DNA of 64,000 nucleotides from SHZI01 sp031409515 (GTDB lineage: Bacteria > Pseudomonadota > Gammaproteobacteria > Steroidobacterales > GCA-2729495): NCBI GenBank assembly GCA_031409515.1, contig JANNXJ010000016.1, forward strand, positions 206,728 through 270,727, given 5' to 3'. This document shows positions 49,973 through 58,899 of this stretch, piece by piece (positions within the stretch are counted from its first letter, which is position 1; each line of letters opens with the position of its first letter). The notes under the pieces are model-generated. The model saw only the letters and a list, made by a program, of their open reading frames with translations, ran no database searches and was not told the DNA's origin. Both the position numbers and the translations under genes were made by a program.

Positions 49973-51145
49973 TCAGGCAGTGGCGTTGAACAGTTCCCGG
50001 CCGATCAGCATGCGACGGATTTCCGACGTGCCGGCACCGATCTCATACAGCTTTGCATCCCGCAGCAGGCGGCCTGTCGGGTACTCGTTGATATAACCGT
50101 TGCCACCGAGAATCTGGATAGCATCGAGGGCCATCCGGGTGGCGCGCTCTGCGGTGTAGAGGATGGCCCCGGCCGCATCCCGGCGCGTGGCCCTGCCCGC
50201 GTCGGCTGCCCGGGCGACCGCATACACATAGGCCTTGCAGGCGTGCAGCGTGGTGTACATGTCGGCGAGCTTGCCCTGGATCAGCTGGAATTCGCCGATA
50301 GGCTGACCAAATTGCCGGCGCTCGTGGACGTAGGGCAGAACCGCGTCGAGACAGGCCTGCATGATGCCGAGCGGACCGGCGCTGAGCACAATGCGCTCGT
50401 AATCGAGGCCGCTCATTAGCACCCGCACGCCCTCGTTCAGCGTGCCAAGGATGTTGCCGGTCGGTACCGCGCAGTCCCGAAACACGAGTTCGCAGGTGTT
50501 CGAACCCCGCATCCCCAGCTTGTCGAGCTTCTGTGCGGTGCTGAAGCCGGGAGACCCCTTCTCCAGCAGGAACGCGGTGATGCCCTTCGCACCCGCGTCA
50601 GGTTCCGTCCGGGCGTAGACGATGAGTACGTGGGCATCCGGCCCGTTGGTGATCCACATCTTGGTGCCGTTGAGCACGTAGCCGCCCGCCGTGGGCTCGG
50701 CTTTAAGCCGCATGCTGACGACGTCGGAGCCGGCGTTCGGCTCACTCATCGCCAGGGCGCCGATGAACTCCCCACTGACGAGTCCGGGCAGGAACCGGCG
50801 TTTCTGTTCTTCGGTCCCGTTGCGCCGGAGCTGGTTCACGCAGAGGTTTGAGTGCGCCCCGTAACTCAGACCGACGGAGGCTGACGCGCGGCTGATTTCC
50901 TCCATGGCCAGCACGTGCTCCAGGTAGCCCAGGCCCGCGCCCCCGTACGCGGGCTCGACCGTGATCCCCAGCAGGCCGACGGCTCCCATGCGTGGCCAGA
51001 GTTCGTTGGGAAACTGGTTCGACGCATCGATCTCGGCGGCGCGGGGGGCGATCTCGCTGGTCGCGAACTGCCGCACGGTGTCCCTGAGCAGGAGAGTGCC
51101 CTCATCGAAACCGAAGTCGAGAAAATCGGGCGCCAAGGTCGTCAT
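49973..51145 (-). CDS. liuA: Isovaleryl-CoA dehydrogenase
   Basis: A 390-aa FAD acyl-CoA dehydrogenase oxidising isovaleryl-CoA to 3-methylcrotonyl-CoA. The catalytic Glu is in the IVD-specific GLDYERIVLSAGPLGIMQACLD. ALAMSEPNAGSDVVSM, KMWITNGPDAHV, QILGGNGYINEYPTGRLLRDAK and IGAGTSEIRRMLIGREL are also present. Normal length. It follows the regulator liuR by 10 nt and is preceded by a second operator-like site. Confidence 0.96.
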   Translation of the reverse strand: MTTLAPDFLDFGFDEGTLLLRDTVRQFATSEIAPRAAEIDASNQFPNELWPRMGAVGLLGITVEPAYGGAGLGYLEHVLAMEEISRASASVGLSYGAHSNLCVNQLRRNGTEEQKRRFLPGLVSGEFIGALAMSEPNAGSDVVSMRLKAEPTAGGYVLNGTKMWITNGPDAHVLIVYARTEPDAGAKGITAFLLEKGSPGFSTAQKLDKLGMRGSNTCELVFRDCAVPTGNILGTLNEGVRVLMSGLDYERIVLSAGPLGIMQACLDAVLPYVHERRQFGQPIGEFQLIQGKLADMYTTLHACKAYVYAVARAADAGRATRRDAAGAILYTAERATRMALDAIQILGGNGYINEYPTGRLLRDAKLYEIGAGTSEIRRMLIGRELFNATA

Positions 51146-51155
51146 TGGAGGGCCG

Positions 51156-51560
51156 TCATTGACTGACTCGTCTTACGTTAAGGTCAATCTTCAGTAACTC
51201 AGCCAGGCATTTGGCCTCGACCTCCCCCATCGTGCCCAGCGTCGCCTCGATGTCCCGGAGCTTCTGCAGCAGTTGTGCCCGGTGCTCCCGGATCTTGTCG
51301 CAGAGACGCAGCAGCTGACGAGCGCCGCCTGGCTGTCCCGGGTCGTACAGGTCGATGATCTCCCGGCATTCCTCCAGGGAAAAGCCCAGTCGCTTGCCCC
51401 GCAGGGCCAGCCGGAGCCGGGTCCGGTCCCGGTCCGAGTACAGGCGCGTCGTGCCCCGGCGCGCCGGGGCAATCAGGCCCTTGTCCTCGTAGAAGCGCAG
51501 TGCCCGGGGAGTGAGGTCAAATTCCTGGGCGAGTTGCTGGATGGAATAGGGCCGGTCCAC
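51156..51560 (-). CDS. liuR: MerR-family regulator of leucine/isovalerate catabolism
   Basis: A 134-aa MerR protein. The N-terminal winged HTH is YSIQQLAQEFDLTPRALRFYEDKGLIAPARRG (about residues 5-36), followed by RLRLALRGKRLGFSLEECREIIDLYD and a long coiled-coil dimerisation helix. It has no metal-binding Cys pattern and heads the liu operon, both as in LiuR. Start is GTG. A 20-bp palindrome lies 13 bp upstream, implying autoregulation. Confidence 0.92.
   Translation of the reverse strand: MDRPYSIQQLAQEFDLTPRALRFYEDKGLIAPARRGTTRLYSDRDRTRLRLALRGKRLGFSLEECREIIDLYDPGQPGGARQLLRLCDKIREHRAQLLQKLRDIEATLGTMGEVEAKCLAELLKIDLNVRRVSQ
51173..51187. promoter_or_regulatory. Second LiuR-like site before liuA
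   Basis: TTACGTTAAGGTCAA, an imperfect palindrome close to the upstream operator, lies inside the 3' end of liuR, 27 bp before the liuA start. It could give separate control of the catabolic genes. Confidence 0.4.
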
Positions 51561-51573
51561 GGAGAGAGTCCTT

Positions 51574-51593
51574 AGTTGACGTATACGTCAACT
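51574..51593. promoter_or_regulatory. LiuR operator candidate
   Basis: A perfect 20-bp palindrome with core TTGACGTATACGTCAA, close to the TTTACGTAAACGTAAA-type motif known for LiuR in gammaproteobacteria. It is directly upstream of liuR. Confidence 0.8.
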
Positions 51594-51642
51594 GTAACTC
51601 CACTTCCCGGGCGCGGCAAGACGGCCGTCGCGTTTTCCGCTC

Positions 51643-52131
51643 CTACGGGCGCCGGGCGCGGAAGAAGGACTGGAGCAGATCCCGGCAGTCGTCGGCCAGG
51701 ACGCCGCCCGTGACCTCCACCCGGTGGTTCGCCGCAGGTCCGCCAAGGACGTCGATCACCGTACCCGCTGCCCCGGCCCGCAGGTCCGGCGTGCCATAGA
51801 CGAGGCGGCCCACGCGGCCGTGGATCATGGCCCCCGCACACATCGGGCAAGGCTCCATCGTCACGTACAGCGTGGACCCGCCCAGGCGATAGTTGCCGAG
51901 GTGCCGGGCGCCCGCCCGGAGCGCCTCGATTTCCGCATGGGACGTGGGGTCGGAACTGCCGATAGGGCGGTTCCACCCCTCCCCGATCACAGCGCCGTCC
52001 AGCACCAGAACAGCCCCCACCGGGACCTCGCCCGCGGCTTCGGCCTGGCGCGCCAGGTCCAGGGCTCGGCGCATATAAGTGGAGTCCTCCACGGCAACAC
52101 CGGATCCGCTTGACTCACCAGCAGGCTGCAT
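51643..52131 (-). CDS. tadA: tRNA-specific adenosine deaminase
   Basis: A 162-aa zinc deaminase converting the wobble adenosine of tRNA-Arg(ACG) to inosine. Active-site motifs are TSHAEIEALR (His, proton-shuttling Glu) and MEPCPMCAGAM (two Cys). An internal start at the MRRALDLARQ Met is possible; the N-terminal 19 residues are not conserved. Its TAG stop is contributed by a GTAGGAGCG REP half-unit. Confidence 0.95.
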   Translation of the reverse strand: MQPAGESSGSGVAVEDSTYMRRALDLARQAEAAGEVPVGAVLVLDGAVIGEGWNRPIGSSDPTSHAEIEALRAGARHLGNYRLGGSTLYVTMEPCPMCAGAMIHGRVGRLVYGTPDLRAGAAGTVIDVLGGPAANHRVEVTGGVLADDCRDLLQSFFRARRP

Positions 52132-52182
52132 TCCGACTCCAGATCAGGCCCGTTATCCTTAAGCCATGTTACAAGGTTCCCC

Positions 52183-52476
52183 GTGAATCCAGCCGACCCG
52201 CCAGAGCCCACACGAGGGCCCACACCAGAGCCCGAGCCCGCCCAGGAACCGGTGGAGGTGCCCTACACCGAGCTGTCCGCGGAGGCACTGCGCGGGGTCA
52301 TCGAGTCCTATGTACTTCGCGAGGGGACGGACTATGGCGAGCGGGACATCACCCTGGAGCAGAAGGTGGCCCAGGTGCTGTCCCATCTGGCCCAGGGAAA
52401 GGCCCGGGTGATGTTCGATCCGGAAAGCGAGACCGTCACTATCATTGAGACTGTCCGCCCGCACAGGCGCTTCTGA
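52183..52476 (+). CDS. yheU: YheU family protein
   Basis: A 97-aa protein. The C-terminal part VEVPYTELSAEALRGVIESYVLREGTDYGERDITLEQKVAQVLSHLAQGKARVMFD matches E. coli YheU (UPF0270), function unknown. A Pro/Glu-rich leader of about 22 residues precedes it. GTG start with AAGG upstream. It is followed after 1 nt by the DOMON-like gene. Confidence 0.88.
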   Translation: MNPADPPEPTRGPTPEPEPAQEPVEVPYTELSAEALRGVIESYVLREGTDYGERDITLEQKVAQVLSHLAQGKARVMFDPESETVTIIETVRPHRRF

Positions 52477-52477
52477 G

Positions 52478-53050
52478 ATGCGCCTCCTGCCCCACCCGAC
52501 CACGCCAGCGGGCCCGGTAGGCACCCTCGACGTGACTGCGACACGACAGCCTGGCAATGCCCTGCACCTCTACTACCGGCTCAACGCTGATCTGGCTCAA
52601 CTCCGGCTGCCGATCAGCCGCACGCCGGCCCGGGCCGACAACCTGTGGCAGCGCACGTGTTTCGAAGTGTTCATTTCGACGCCCGGATCAGCCGCCTACG
52701 CGGAACTGAACTTCTCGCCCTCTGGTGAGTGGGCGGCCTACACGTTCACCGGCCGACGGGTCGGGATGCGGCCTGCTCCGCTGACAAGCCCTCCCCGGGC
52801 TGCGTGGCGCCGGACTGACGGGCAGCTGGATCTCCAGGTCGAGGTGCATCTCGATGGCCTGCTGCCTGCACCCGGGGACACGGGCCTGCGCCTCGCTGTC
52901 GCGGCGGTCGTTGAACAGGAATCAGGCACAATCAGTTATTGGGCGCTCCGGCACCCCGGGGAGCAGCCGGACTTTCACCATCCCGACGGGTTCGTGCTGG
53001 AGCTGCCAGGTAACGATCCGGCAGACACGAGAGGCGCGCAGGACGCATGA
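52478..53050 (+). CDS. DOMON-like domain protein
   Basis: A 190-aa beta-sandwich protein. NLWQRTCFEVFISTPGSAAYAELNFSPSGEWAAYTF.GRRVGM is the typical core of DOMON-like domain proteins, which bind haem or sugars in other settings. No signal peptide. It overlaps the following glycosidase-like gene by 4 nt, so the products probably act together. Confidence 0.75.
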   Translation: MRLLPHPTTPAGPVGTLDVTATRQPGNALHLYYRLNADLAQLRLPISRTPARADNLWQRTCFEVFISTPGSAAYAELNFSPSGEWAAYTFTGRRVGMRPAPLTSPPRAAWRRTDGQLDLQVEVHLDGLLPAPGDTGLRLAVAAVVEQESGTISYWALRHPGEQPDFHHPDGFVLELPGNDPADTRGAQDA

Positions 53051-54249
53051 ATTTCGGCATTGACCGGCTCCTTGCTGATGGGGAATTGCGGCGGGAACTC
53101 GACGGCCGGCGAGTGGCCTTGCTGGCCCACCCCGCCTCGGTGACTGCGAATCTCACTCACTCGCTGGACGCACTGATGGCCGTCGGCGGCCTGCGGATCA
53201 CGGCGGCGTTCGGCCCGCAACACGGCCTGCGGGGCGAGAAGCAGGACAACATGATCGAGTCGCCGGATTTCGTCGACCCGGTGCACGGCATACCCGTCCT
53301 CAGCCTCTACGGCGAGGTACGCCGGCCCACCCAGGCCATGCTGGACACCTTTGATGTGTTGCTGGTGGACCTGCAGGACCTCGGCTGCCGCATCTACACC
53401 TTCATCACCACACTGCGCTACGTGCTGGAAGACGCCGCCCGCTGTGGCAAGTCGGTCTGGGTGCTCGACCGTCCCAACCCGGTGGGCCGCCCCGTCGAGG
53501 GCCTCACGTTGCGCCCGGGCTGGGAGAGTTTCGTCGGTGCGGGCGCGCTGCCCATGCGTCACGGGCTGACGATGGGTGAACTCGGCGCCTGGTTTGTAAA
53601 GACTCTCGCCCTCAACGTGGACTATCGCGTCATCCCGATGGAGGGCTGGCGCCCGGACGTGGCACCCGGCTTCGGCTGGCCCCTGCAGGAGCGAAGCTGG
53701 GTCAATCCCAGTCCGAACGCGTCGAACCTCAGCATGGCCCGAGCCTACGCGGGCACCGTGATGCTCGAGGGCACGACGCTCTCCGAGGGACGGGGAACGA
53801 CGCGCCCCCTGGAGATGGTCGGCGCCCCGGATCTCGACCCGAATGCCCTGCTCAGCCAGATGGCCAAGCTCGCCCCGGACTGGCTCGCCGGCTGCCGGCT
53901 CCGCCCCTGCTGGTTCGAGCCGACCAGTCACAAGTATGCCGGGCAGCTCTGCGCCGGGATTCAGCTCCACGTGGATGACGGGGCCTACGACCCCGCCCGC
54001 TTCCGGCCCTGGCGGCTGCAGGCGCTGGCGTTCAAGGCGCTGCGCCAGCTAAGGAGAGATTATCTGCTGTGGCGGGACTTCCCCTACGAATACGAGCGCA
54101 GCCGGCTGGCCATCGACGTGATCAACGGCGGGGAGGAATTGCGGATGTGGGTTGATGATCCCCAGGCAACTCCCGGGGATCTGGACGCGCTGGCCGGACG
54201 GGATGAAGCTGCGTGGGCAGAGACCCGACGGGAGCACCTGCTGTACTGA
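53047..54249 (+). CDS. NamZ-like exo-beta-N-acetylmuramidase family protein (DUF1343)
   Basis: A 400-aa protein: VALLAHPASVTANLTHSLDAL, FGPQHGLRGEKQDNMIESPDFVDPVHGIPVLSLYGE, LLVDLQDLGCRIYTFITTLRYVL, LDRPNPVGRP and EGTTLSEGRGTTRPLEMVGAP are DUF1343 hallmarks. NamZ (same family) releases N-acetylmuramic acid from peptidoglycan fragments. There is no signal peptide here, so it would act on recycled muropeptides in the cytosol, or the substrate differs (inference). Confidence 0.85.
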   Translation: MNFGIDRLLADGELRRELDGRRVALLAHPASVTANLTHSLDALMAVGGLRITAAFGPQHGLRGEKQDNMIESPDFVDPVHGIPVLSLYGEVRRPTQAMLDTFDVLLVDLQDLGCRIYTFITTLRYVLEDAARCGKSVWVLDRPNPVGRPVEGLTLRPGWESFVGAGALPMRHGLTMGELGAWFVKTLALNVDYRVIPMEGWRPDVAPGFGWPLQERSWVNPSPNASNLSMARAYAGTVMLEGTTLSEGRGTTRPLEMVGAPDLDPNALLSQMAKLAPDWLAGCRLRPCWFEPTSHKYAGQLCAGIQLHVDDGAYDPARFRPWRLQALAFKALRQLRRDYLLWRDFPYEYERSRLAIDVINGGEELRMWVDDPQATPGDLDALAGRDEAAWAETRREHLLY

Positions 54250-54270
54250 GCCTGACGCCTGGACCCAGCG

Positions 54271-55230
54271 TCATGCGGACGACCCGCCCCGCCGGACCGC
54301 GCTGACCTGGCGCGCAATCTGGCCGATGTGGCGGCCATCGGTGCCGCAGCATCCGCCCCACACGTTGATGTGGGGAAACCTGTGGGCCAGCGTGGCCATC
54401 TGGGCGCCCAGTTCAGCCGGGTCACCATCTTCAAGATGACCCAGCTTGCACAGGTCCAGCGCCTCCCTGGCCACCGCGTTCGGCATGAAGCCGCCGAGGC
54501 GTGCCGTCCATTCCCCGGGCGTGAGACCGGGTTCGAACTCGGTCGGGTGGGTGCAGTTGATCATGTAGTATTGCGGCGCATTGCCGGTCGCCGAATCGAC
54601 GCGTGAGATCGCCTCTTCCAGCGTTTCGCCCGCGCTAAGCCGCCCGCCCCGGGCGACGAAAAACGAGATAACAACAGGCATGTCCATCGACTTTGCGGCG
54701 CGGGCCAGACCGATCGCTTCATCCACACTCGAAAAGGTCATAGCCGTGACCTGGTCGGCCCCGGCATTGCGAAATATAAGTATCTGCTCGGCGTGGTAGT
54801 CCTCGGCCTCGGCCGCGTCGGGCGTGCGGCCGATGTTGTAGGCGTCGCCCCGGGGGCCGATCACACCTGCAACCAGCATCGGCGTGTCAGGACTGGAATA
54901 TTCCCGTGCAAAGTCCCGGTAGAACTCGATGCCGCGAACGTTGATCTCATGCAGGGCCTGCCGGGAAAAACCCGTGAGTTCACCCCAGTCACGGCTGGCG
55001 CGGTAGTGTAGGCCCTCGTTGATCACGCCGAACCCGTTCTCGACGGCAGCCTCCACGACCTTGCGGTGATAGTCCCTGAGGCAGGAGAGCCCCCGTGCGT
55101 CGTTGAGGAGTTCGAAGCCGCAGAAGTGCCGCAGTTTGAACCCGTCGACATACTGCATCCAGGTCTCGAAGCCGCCGGCGGTTGTCATGAGCTTGCCGGT
55201 TTTCTGGGGAAGTGCCTTTCTGGACGTCAT
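54271..55230 (-). CDS. Homocysteine S-methyltransferase family protein
   Basis: A 319-aa zinc-dependent TIM-barrel methyltransferase. The zinc Cys residues lie in YMINCTHPTEF and the terminal GGCCGTDGRHIGQIA, as in MmuM and MetH-N. The N-terminal part (GLSCLRDYHRKVVEAAVENGFGVINEGLHYRAS) departs from the usual TDGG.. entry. The methyl donor (S-methylmethionine, betaine or another) cannot be told. It stands alone, convergent with the NamZ-like gene. Confidence 0.85.
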   Translation of the reverse strand: MTSRKALPQKTGKLMTTAGGFETWMQYVDGFKLRHFCGFELLNDARGLSCLRDYHRKVVEAAVENGFGVINEGLHYRASRDWGELTGFSRQALHEINVRGIEFYRDFAREYSSPDTPMLVAGVIGPRGDAYNIGRTPDAAEAEDYHAEQILIFRNAGADQVTAMTFSSVDEAIGLARAAKSMDMPVVISFFVARGGRLSAGETLEEAISRVDSATGNAPQYYMINCTHPTEFEPGLTPGEWTARLGGFMPNAVAREALDLCKLGHLEDGDPAELGAQMATLAHRFPHINVWGGCCGTDGRHIGQIARQVSAVRRGGSSA

Positions 55231-55683
55231 TTCTACCCCTATGACATTGCGATCTTATGAGTGATTTCGCGAGGGCAATACCCGTCACTTCACTCGATGG
55301 TTTCCGAGGACCGGGAACCCGCATGGATACTGGATTTCTCAGAGTCTGCCATACCGATTACCGTCGCCTCTACCGTCACAAGGGCCGGGCTAGGCGCTAA
55401 GCGACCGGGGCCCACCTGAAACGGCCGGCGCCGACCTCAAAATCGCCGGCAAGATGTCGGTTGACGACCATTAATCCAGCCAGTTCCACGACCGACATAC
55501 CGCGGGTGCGGATTGGGATCGTCTAAAGCGTGTGTGAACGATCCCTACGCGCGCTTCACTGCGAATCCGTGCGGTCCCGTACGGACGCCAACCGCGTTTA
55601 CGGCTACATGTACAGGTATTGGACTCGGCGAATGCGACTGTTGTCAGTACCAATGAGCACCCTCACTCCAAAGGACACTTCAG
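55231..55683. other. Gene-free region upstream of the copper genes
   Basis: I find no convincing ORF, RNA or terminator in these ~450 bases. Base composition is mixed, and the copper block that follows begins with a small gene at 55684. It may be a scar where the copper block joined the chromosome. Confidence 0.4.
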
Positions 55684-55899
55684 ATGGACGCTACCACGAA
55701 GACAGCCCTCCTCATCGCATTCGCCGTCGTAACAGTGCTGTTGCTCCTTTTCGGCGGCGGAATGGCGACCGGCACCATGATGAGTGGCGGACTGATGGGC
55801 ACCGGAAGCATGGGCGGAGTTAACGGGATGTGGCTTCCCACGTTACTGGTCGTCGCTTTGAGCGCCGTACTGGGCTACGTCATCTTCGGCAAGAAGTGA
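55684..55899 (+). CDS. Small Gly/Met-rich membrane protein of the copper block
   Basis: A 71-aa protein with two predicted transmembrane helices (LLIAFAVVTVLLLLFGGGMA and LPTLLVVALSAVLGYVIF) joined by a Gly/Met-rich loop (TGTMMSGGLMGTGSMGG). Met-rich loops bind Cu(I). Similar tiny proteins accompany copper ATPases in proteobacteria, but this family is not named. A GGACACTTCAG site precedes the ATG. Confidence 0.6.
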   Translation: MDATTKTALLIAFAVVTVLLLLFGGGMATGTMMSGGLMGTGSMGGVNGMWLPTLLVVALSAVLGYVIFGKK

Positions 55900-55998
55900 C
55901 GCAAGCACTTGGACCATCGGACGCCACCGCATCCTGGGCCAGCAACCGGTACCAACAAGTTCACTCTCACTGCAATCAATACTGAAGGGAAGAACACC

Positions 55999-56436
55999 AT
56001 GAGAACCTCACTCTTGGCCGCCGCGACCATTGCCTGCGCCCTGTTGACGCCCGTCGCATTCGCTCAGGACAAGTCAGCGCCCGCGAAACCGGCGATGACT
56101 ATGGACATGGATAAACAGATGTCGCAGATGCAGGCAAACATGAAAACTATGCAGCAGCAGATGGACAAACTCCGGGCGACCACCGACCCGAAGGAACGCC
56201 AGAAGCTGATGCAGGACCACATGAAGACGATGCAGGACGGCATGAAGGCTATGCAGGGTATGGGCGGCCCGATGATGATGGGCGGCGGAATGGCAATGGG
56301 CGGTCAGAAGGACACAGCTGGCGGGGACATGATGCAGCGCCAGAACATGCTGGAACACCGCCTGGACATGATGCAGATGATGATGGAGCAGATGATGCAA
56401 CATGACCAAATGCTGCAGTCCATGCCCCCCAAATAG
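55999..56436 (+). CDS. Periplasmic Met-rich copper-binding protein
   Basis: A 145-aa secreted protein. Signal peptide (LLAAATIACALLTPVAFAQ), then a helical MxxM pattern (MTMDMDKQMSQMQANMKTMQQQMDKL), a Gly/Met patch (MGGPMMMGGGMAMGG) and a His/Met tail (MEQMMQHDQMLQSM). This amounts to about 30 percent Met after the signal peptide. It is likely a Cu(I) chaperone or sink for the ATPase 56 nt downstream. ATG at 55999 chosen for signal-peptide fit. Confidence 0.75.
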   Translation: MRTSLLAAATIACALLTPVAFAQDKSAPAKPAMTMDMDKQMSQMQANMKTMQQQMDKLRATTDPKERQKLMQDHMKTMQDGMKAMQGMGGPMMMGGGMAMGGQKDTAGGDMMQRQNMLEHRLDMMQMMMEQMMQHDQMLQSMPPK

Positions 56437-56492
56437 GTCGCAGGTTGTCGCTGGGCTACCCGGATCGGCAGCCCGCGTCCACAATTGCCACC

Positions 56493-58853
56493 ATGACCAT
56501 AAGCACTGTCGAAGTGGGCGAGCTGGTCTCCAGCCTCAGCGCGGCGGGCGTCGAGCGGCAGCTGTCGACGCTTTCAGGTGTCCGCCATGTCGACGTCAAC
56601 TACATCGCCGGCAGCGCGACCGTGCACTATGACGATTCGGTAATCGCCATTGAAGCCATCCGGCAACGCGTGATCGAGTGCGGCTACGACTGCCGCGGTG
56701 AACTGGTCCCTGCCCATGTCTGCGCTCCGGCAGACCATAAGATGACTGGCAGTGCCCACGCTGGCCATGGCTCGCATGGAGGGCACCGGACTTCATCAGG
56801 CGACCAGAAGGCCGACATGATGCATGACATGGGTCATGCGCCGGGCATGTCGATGCAGGACATGGCGCGGGACATGCGCAACCGCTTCCTGGTGGCTCTG
56901 GTGTTCGCGATTCCCGTCTTCCTTTATTCGCCGATGGGCGCGATGTTCGGCGAGTTCGCGACGCCTTTCGGCCTCGAGCGCAAGGTCTTCCTGTTCATTG
57001 TCGCCACCGGCGCCATCGCCTATCCCGTATGGCCATTCCTGGTGGCAGCCTGGCGGGCCGCGCGTAACAAGGTCGCCAACATGGCGACGCTGATCGTGCT
57101 CTCGGTCGGCACTGGGTATGTTTTCAGCGTCGGTGCCACCTTTTTCTACGAAGGTGAGGTGTTCTACGAGGCATCGGCCGTGCTCCTGGTGTTTATCCTG
57201 CTGGGACACTGGCTGGAGATGCGGGCGCGGGCCGGTGCTTCCGACGCCATCCGGGCACTGATGGACCTGGCGCCCCCAATGGCTACGGTGGTGCGTGCAG
57301 GCGTTGAGATCAAGGTGCCCACGGCGGACGTCCTCGCCGGCGAAACCGTCATCATCAAACCGGGCGACAAGATCCCGGTCGATGGGGAGATCATTGAAGG
57401 CAGCTCGCAGGTCGACGAGTCCATGCTGACCGGCGAGTCGATGCCGGTCAAGAAGGTGCCCGGGAATGCTGTCATCGGTGCCACAATTAACAAGAGCGGC
57501 AGCTTCCGCTACAAGGCCACCAAAGTTGGCACCGACACTGCACTTGCGCAGATCGTCAAGCTGGTCCAGGAAGCGCAGAACTCCAAGGCACCCGGTCAGC
57601 TGATGGCCGACCGGGCGTCCCAGTGGCTGGTCCTGGCCGCTATCGCAGTCGGGCTGCTCACCTTCGGCGTGTGGTTCTGGGTCATGGGCCAGCCCCTGCT
57701 GTTTGCATTGACACTGACGATCACCGTGTTTGTTATTGCCTGCCCCGACGCGCTCGGGCTGGCCACGCCCATGGCCATCATGGTCGGGACCGGTCTGGGG
57801 GCGATGAACGGCATCCTGTTCAAGAGTGCTGCCGCGCTTGAGAACGCCACCAGGCTGACCGTCGTGGTCTTCGACAAGACCGGCACGCTCACACTTGGGC
57901 AACCCGACGTGGTCGAGATGGTGACGGCCCCTGGCATCAACGAGGCCCATTTGCTGGCCACTGCAGCTGCGGTCGAGCGGTTTTCGGAGCACCCGCTGGC
58001 GCTGGCGGTGCTCAAGCGGGCCGGGTCCACTACCGCGGAGGTCGCCTCGGACTTCGCCAACATTGATGGCCAGGGCGCCCGCGCCAGGGTTGGGGCAGAC
58101 CCGGTCCTGCTGGGGAACCGCAAGCTGATGCAGTCTGAAGGCGTTGACCTCGAGGTACTGGCAGCAGATGCCGCCCGACTCGAGGGCAGTGGCCGCACGG
58201 TCGTCCATGTGGCCCGGGCCGGCGAGCTCATCGGCCTGATCGCCATCGCAGACGCCCTCCGCCCCACCTCGAAAGCGACGATTGCCAAGCTCCAGGAACG
58301 GGGCATCAAGGTCGCGATGCTGACCGGGGACAACCAGTCCACGGCCGACCGGATCGGCAAGGAGCTGGGTATCGACATCGTGCTGGCCGACGTCCTTCCC
58401 GGCCAGAAGGCAGCAAAGATCAAGGAACTGCAAGACCAGGGCAACAAGGTCGGAATGGTCGGCGATGGCATCAACGATGCCCCTGCGCTGACCCAGGCAG
58501 ACGTGGGTTTTGCGATCGGTGCAGGGACTGACGTGGCGATGGAAAGCGCCCAGGTCGTCCTGATGAAGAGCGACCCCTACGACATCGTCGGCGCCATCGA
58601 GCTGTCGAAGGCCACGCTACGCAAGATGCACCAGAACCTGTGGTGGGCAGTGGGCTACAACGTGATTGCCTTCCCGCTGGCAGCCGGCGTCTTCTACCCG
58701 TTCACCCTCTCCCCTGAGGTCGCGGCGCTGTCGATGTCGGGCAGCTCGGCGCTCGTGGCCATCAACGCGCTCTTGCTCAAGCGCACCAGGCTCGCGGGGA
58801 TCAAGGGCGCGGGACCAGCACCAACGACCGCAGCGGACATAGCCGTGACCTGA
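56493..58853 (+). CDS. Copper-type P1B ATPase with CPD motif
   Basis: A 786-aa P-type metal exporter. An HMA-like ferredoxin fold at the N-terminus has lost its CxxC. It is followed by a His/Met-rich stretch (GHGSHGGHRTSSGDQKADMMHDMGHAPGMSMQDM). Core motifs are TGES (about residue 310), the phosphorylation site DKTGTLT, the HP motif EHPLALAV, and the MVGDGINDAPAL hinge. The metal-site helix reads ACPDALGLATP (CPD), not CPC. TM7 has GYNVIAFPLAAG and TM8 LSMSGSSALVAINALLLKR, both copper-type. The start ATG at 56493 is chosen over an upstream TTG. Confidence 0.9.
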   Translation: MTISTVEVGELVSSLSAAGVERQLSTLSGVRHVDVNYIAGSATVHYDDSVIAIEAIRQRVIECGYDCRGELVPAHVCAPADHKMTGSAHAGHGSHGGHRTSSGDQKADMMHDMGHAPGMSMQDMARDMRNRFLVALVFAIPVFLYSPMGAMFGEFATPFGLERKVFLFIVATGAIAYPVWPFLVAAWRAARNKVANMATLIVLSVGTGYVFSVGATFFYEGEVFYEASAVLLVFILLGHWLEMRARAGASDAIRALMDLAPPMATVVRAGVEIKVPTADVLAGETVIIKPGDKIPVDGEIIEGSSQVDESMLTGESMPVKKVPGNAVIGATINKSGSFRYKATKVGTDTALAQIVKLVQEAQNSKAPGQLMADRASQWLVLAAIAVGLLTFGVWFWVMGQPLLFALTLTITVFVIACPDALGLATPMAIMVGTGLGAMNGILFKSAAALENATRLTVVVFDKTGTLTLGQPDVVEMVTAPGINEAHLLATAAAVERFSEHPLALAVLKRAGSTTAEVASDFANIDGQGARARVGADPVLLGNRKLMQSEGVDLEVLAADAARLEGSGRTVVHVARAGELIGLIAIADALRPTSKATIAKLQERGIKVAMLTGDNQSTADRIGKELGIDIVLADVLPGQKAAKIKELQDQGNKVGMVGDGINDAPALTQADVGFAIGAGTDVAMESAQVVLMKSDPYDIVGAIELSKATLRKMHQNLWWAVGYNVIAFPLAAGVFYPFTLSPEVAALSMSGSSALVAINALLLKRTRLAGIKGAGPAPTTAADIAVT

Positions 58854-58899
58854 ATTCCGATCGCGACAACAGTCGACGCAGGCGAATCCTCGTTATCTG

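Noticed and set aside
56796..58433. 545-codon minus-strand ORF
   Set aside because: Antisense to the copper ATPase; the His/Gln-rich translation is a frame artefact.
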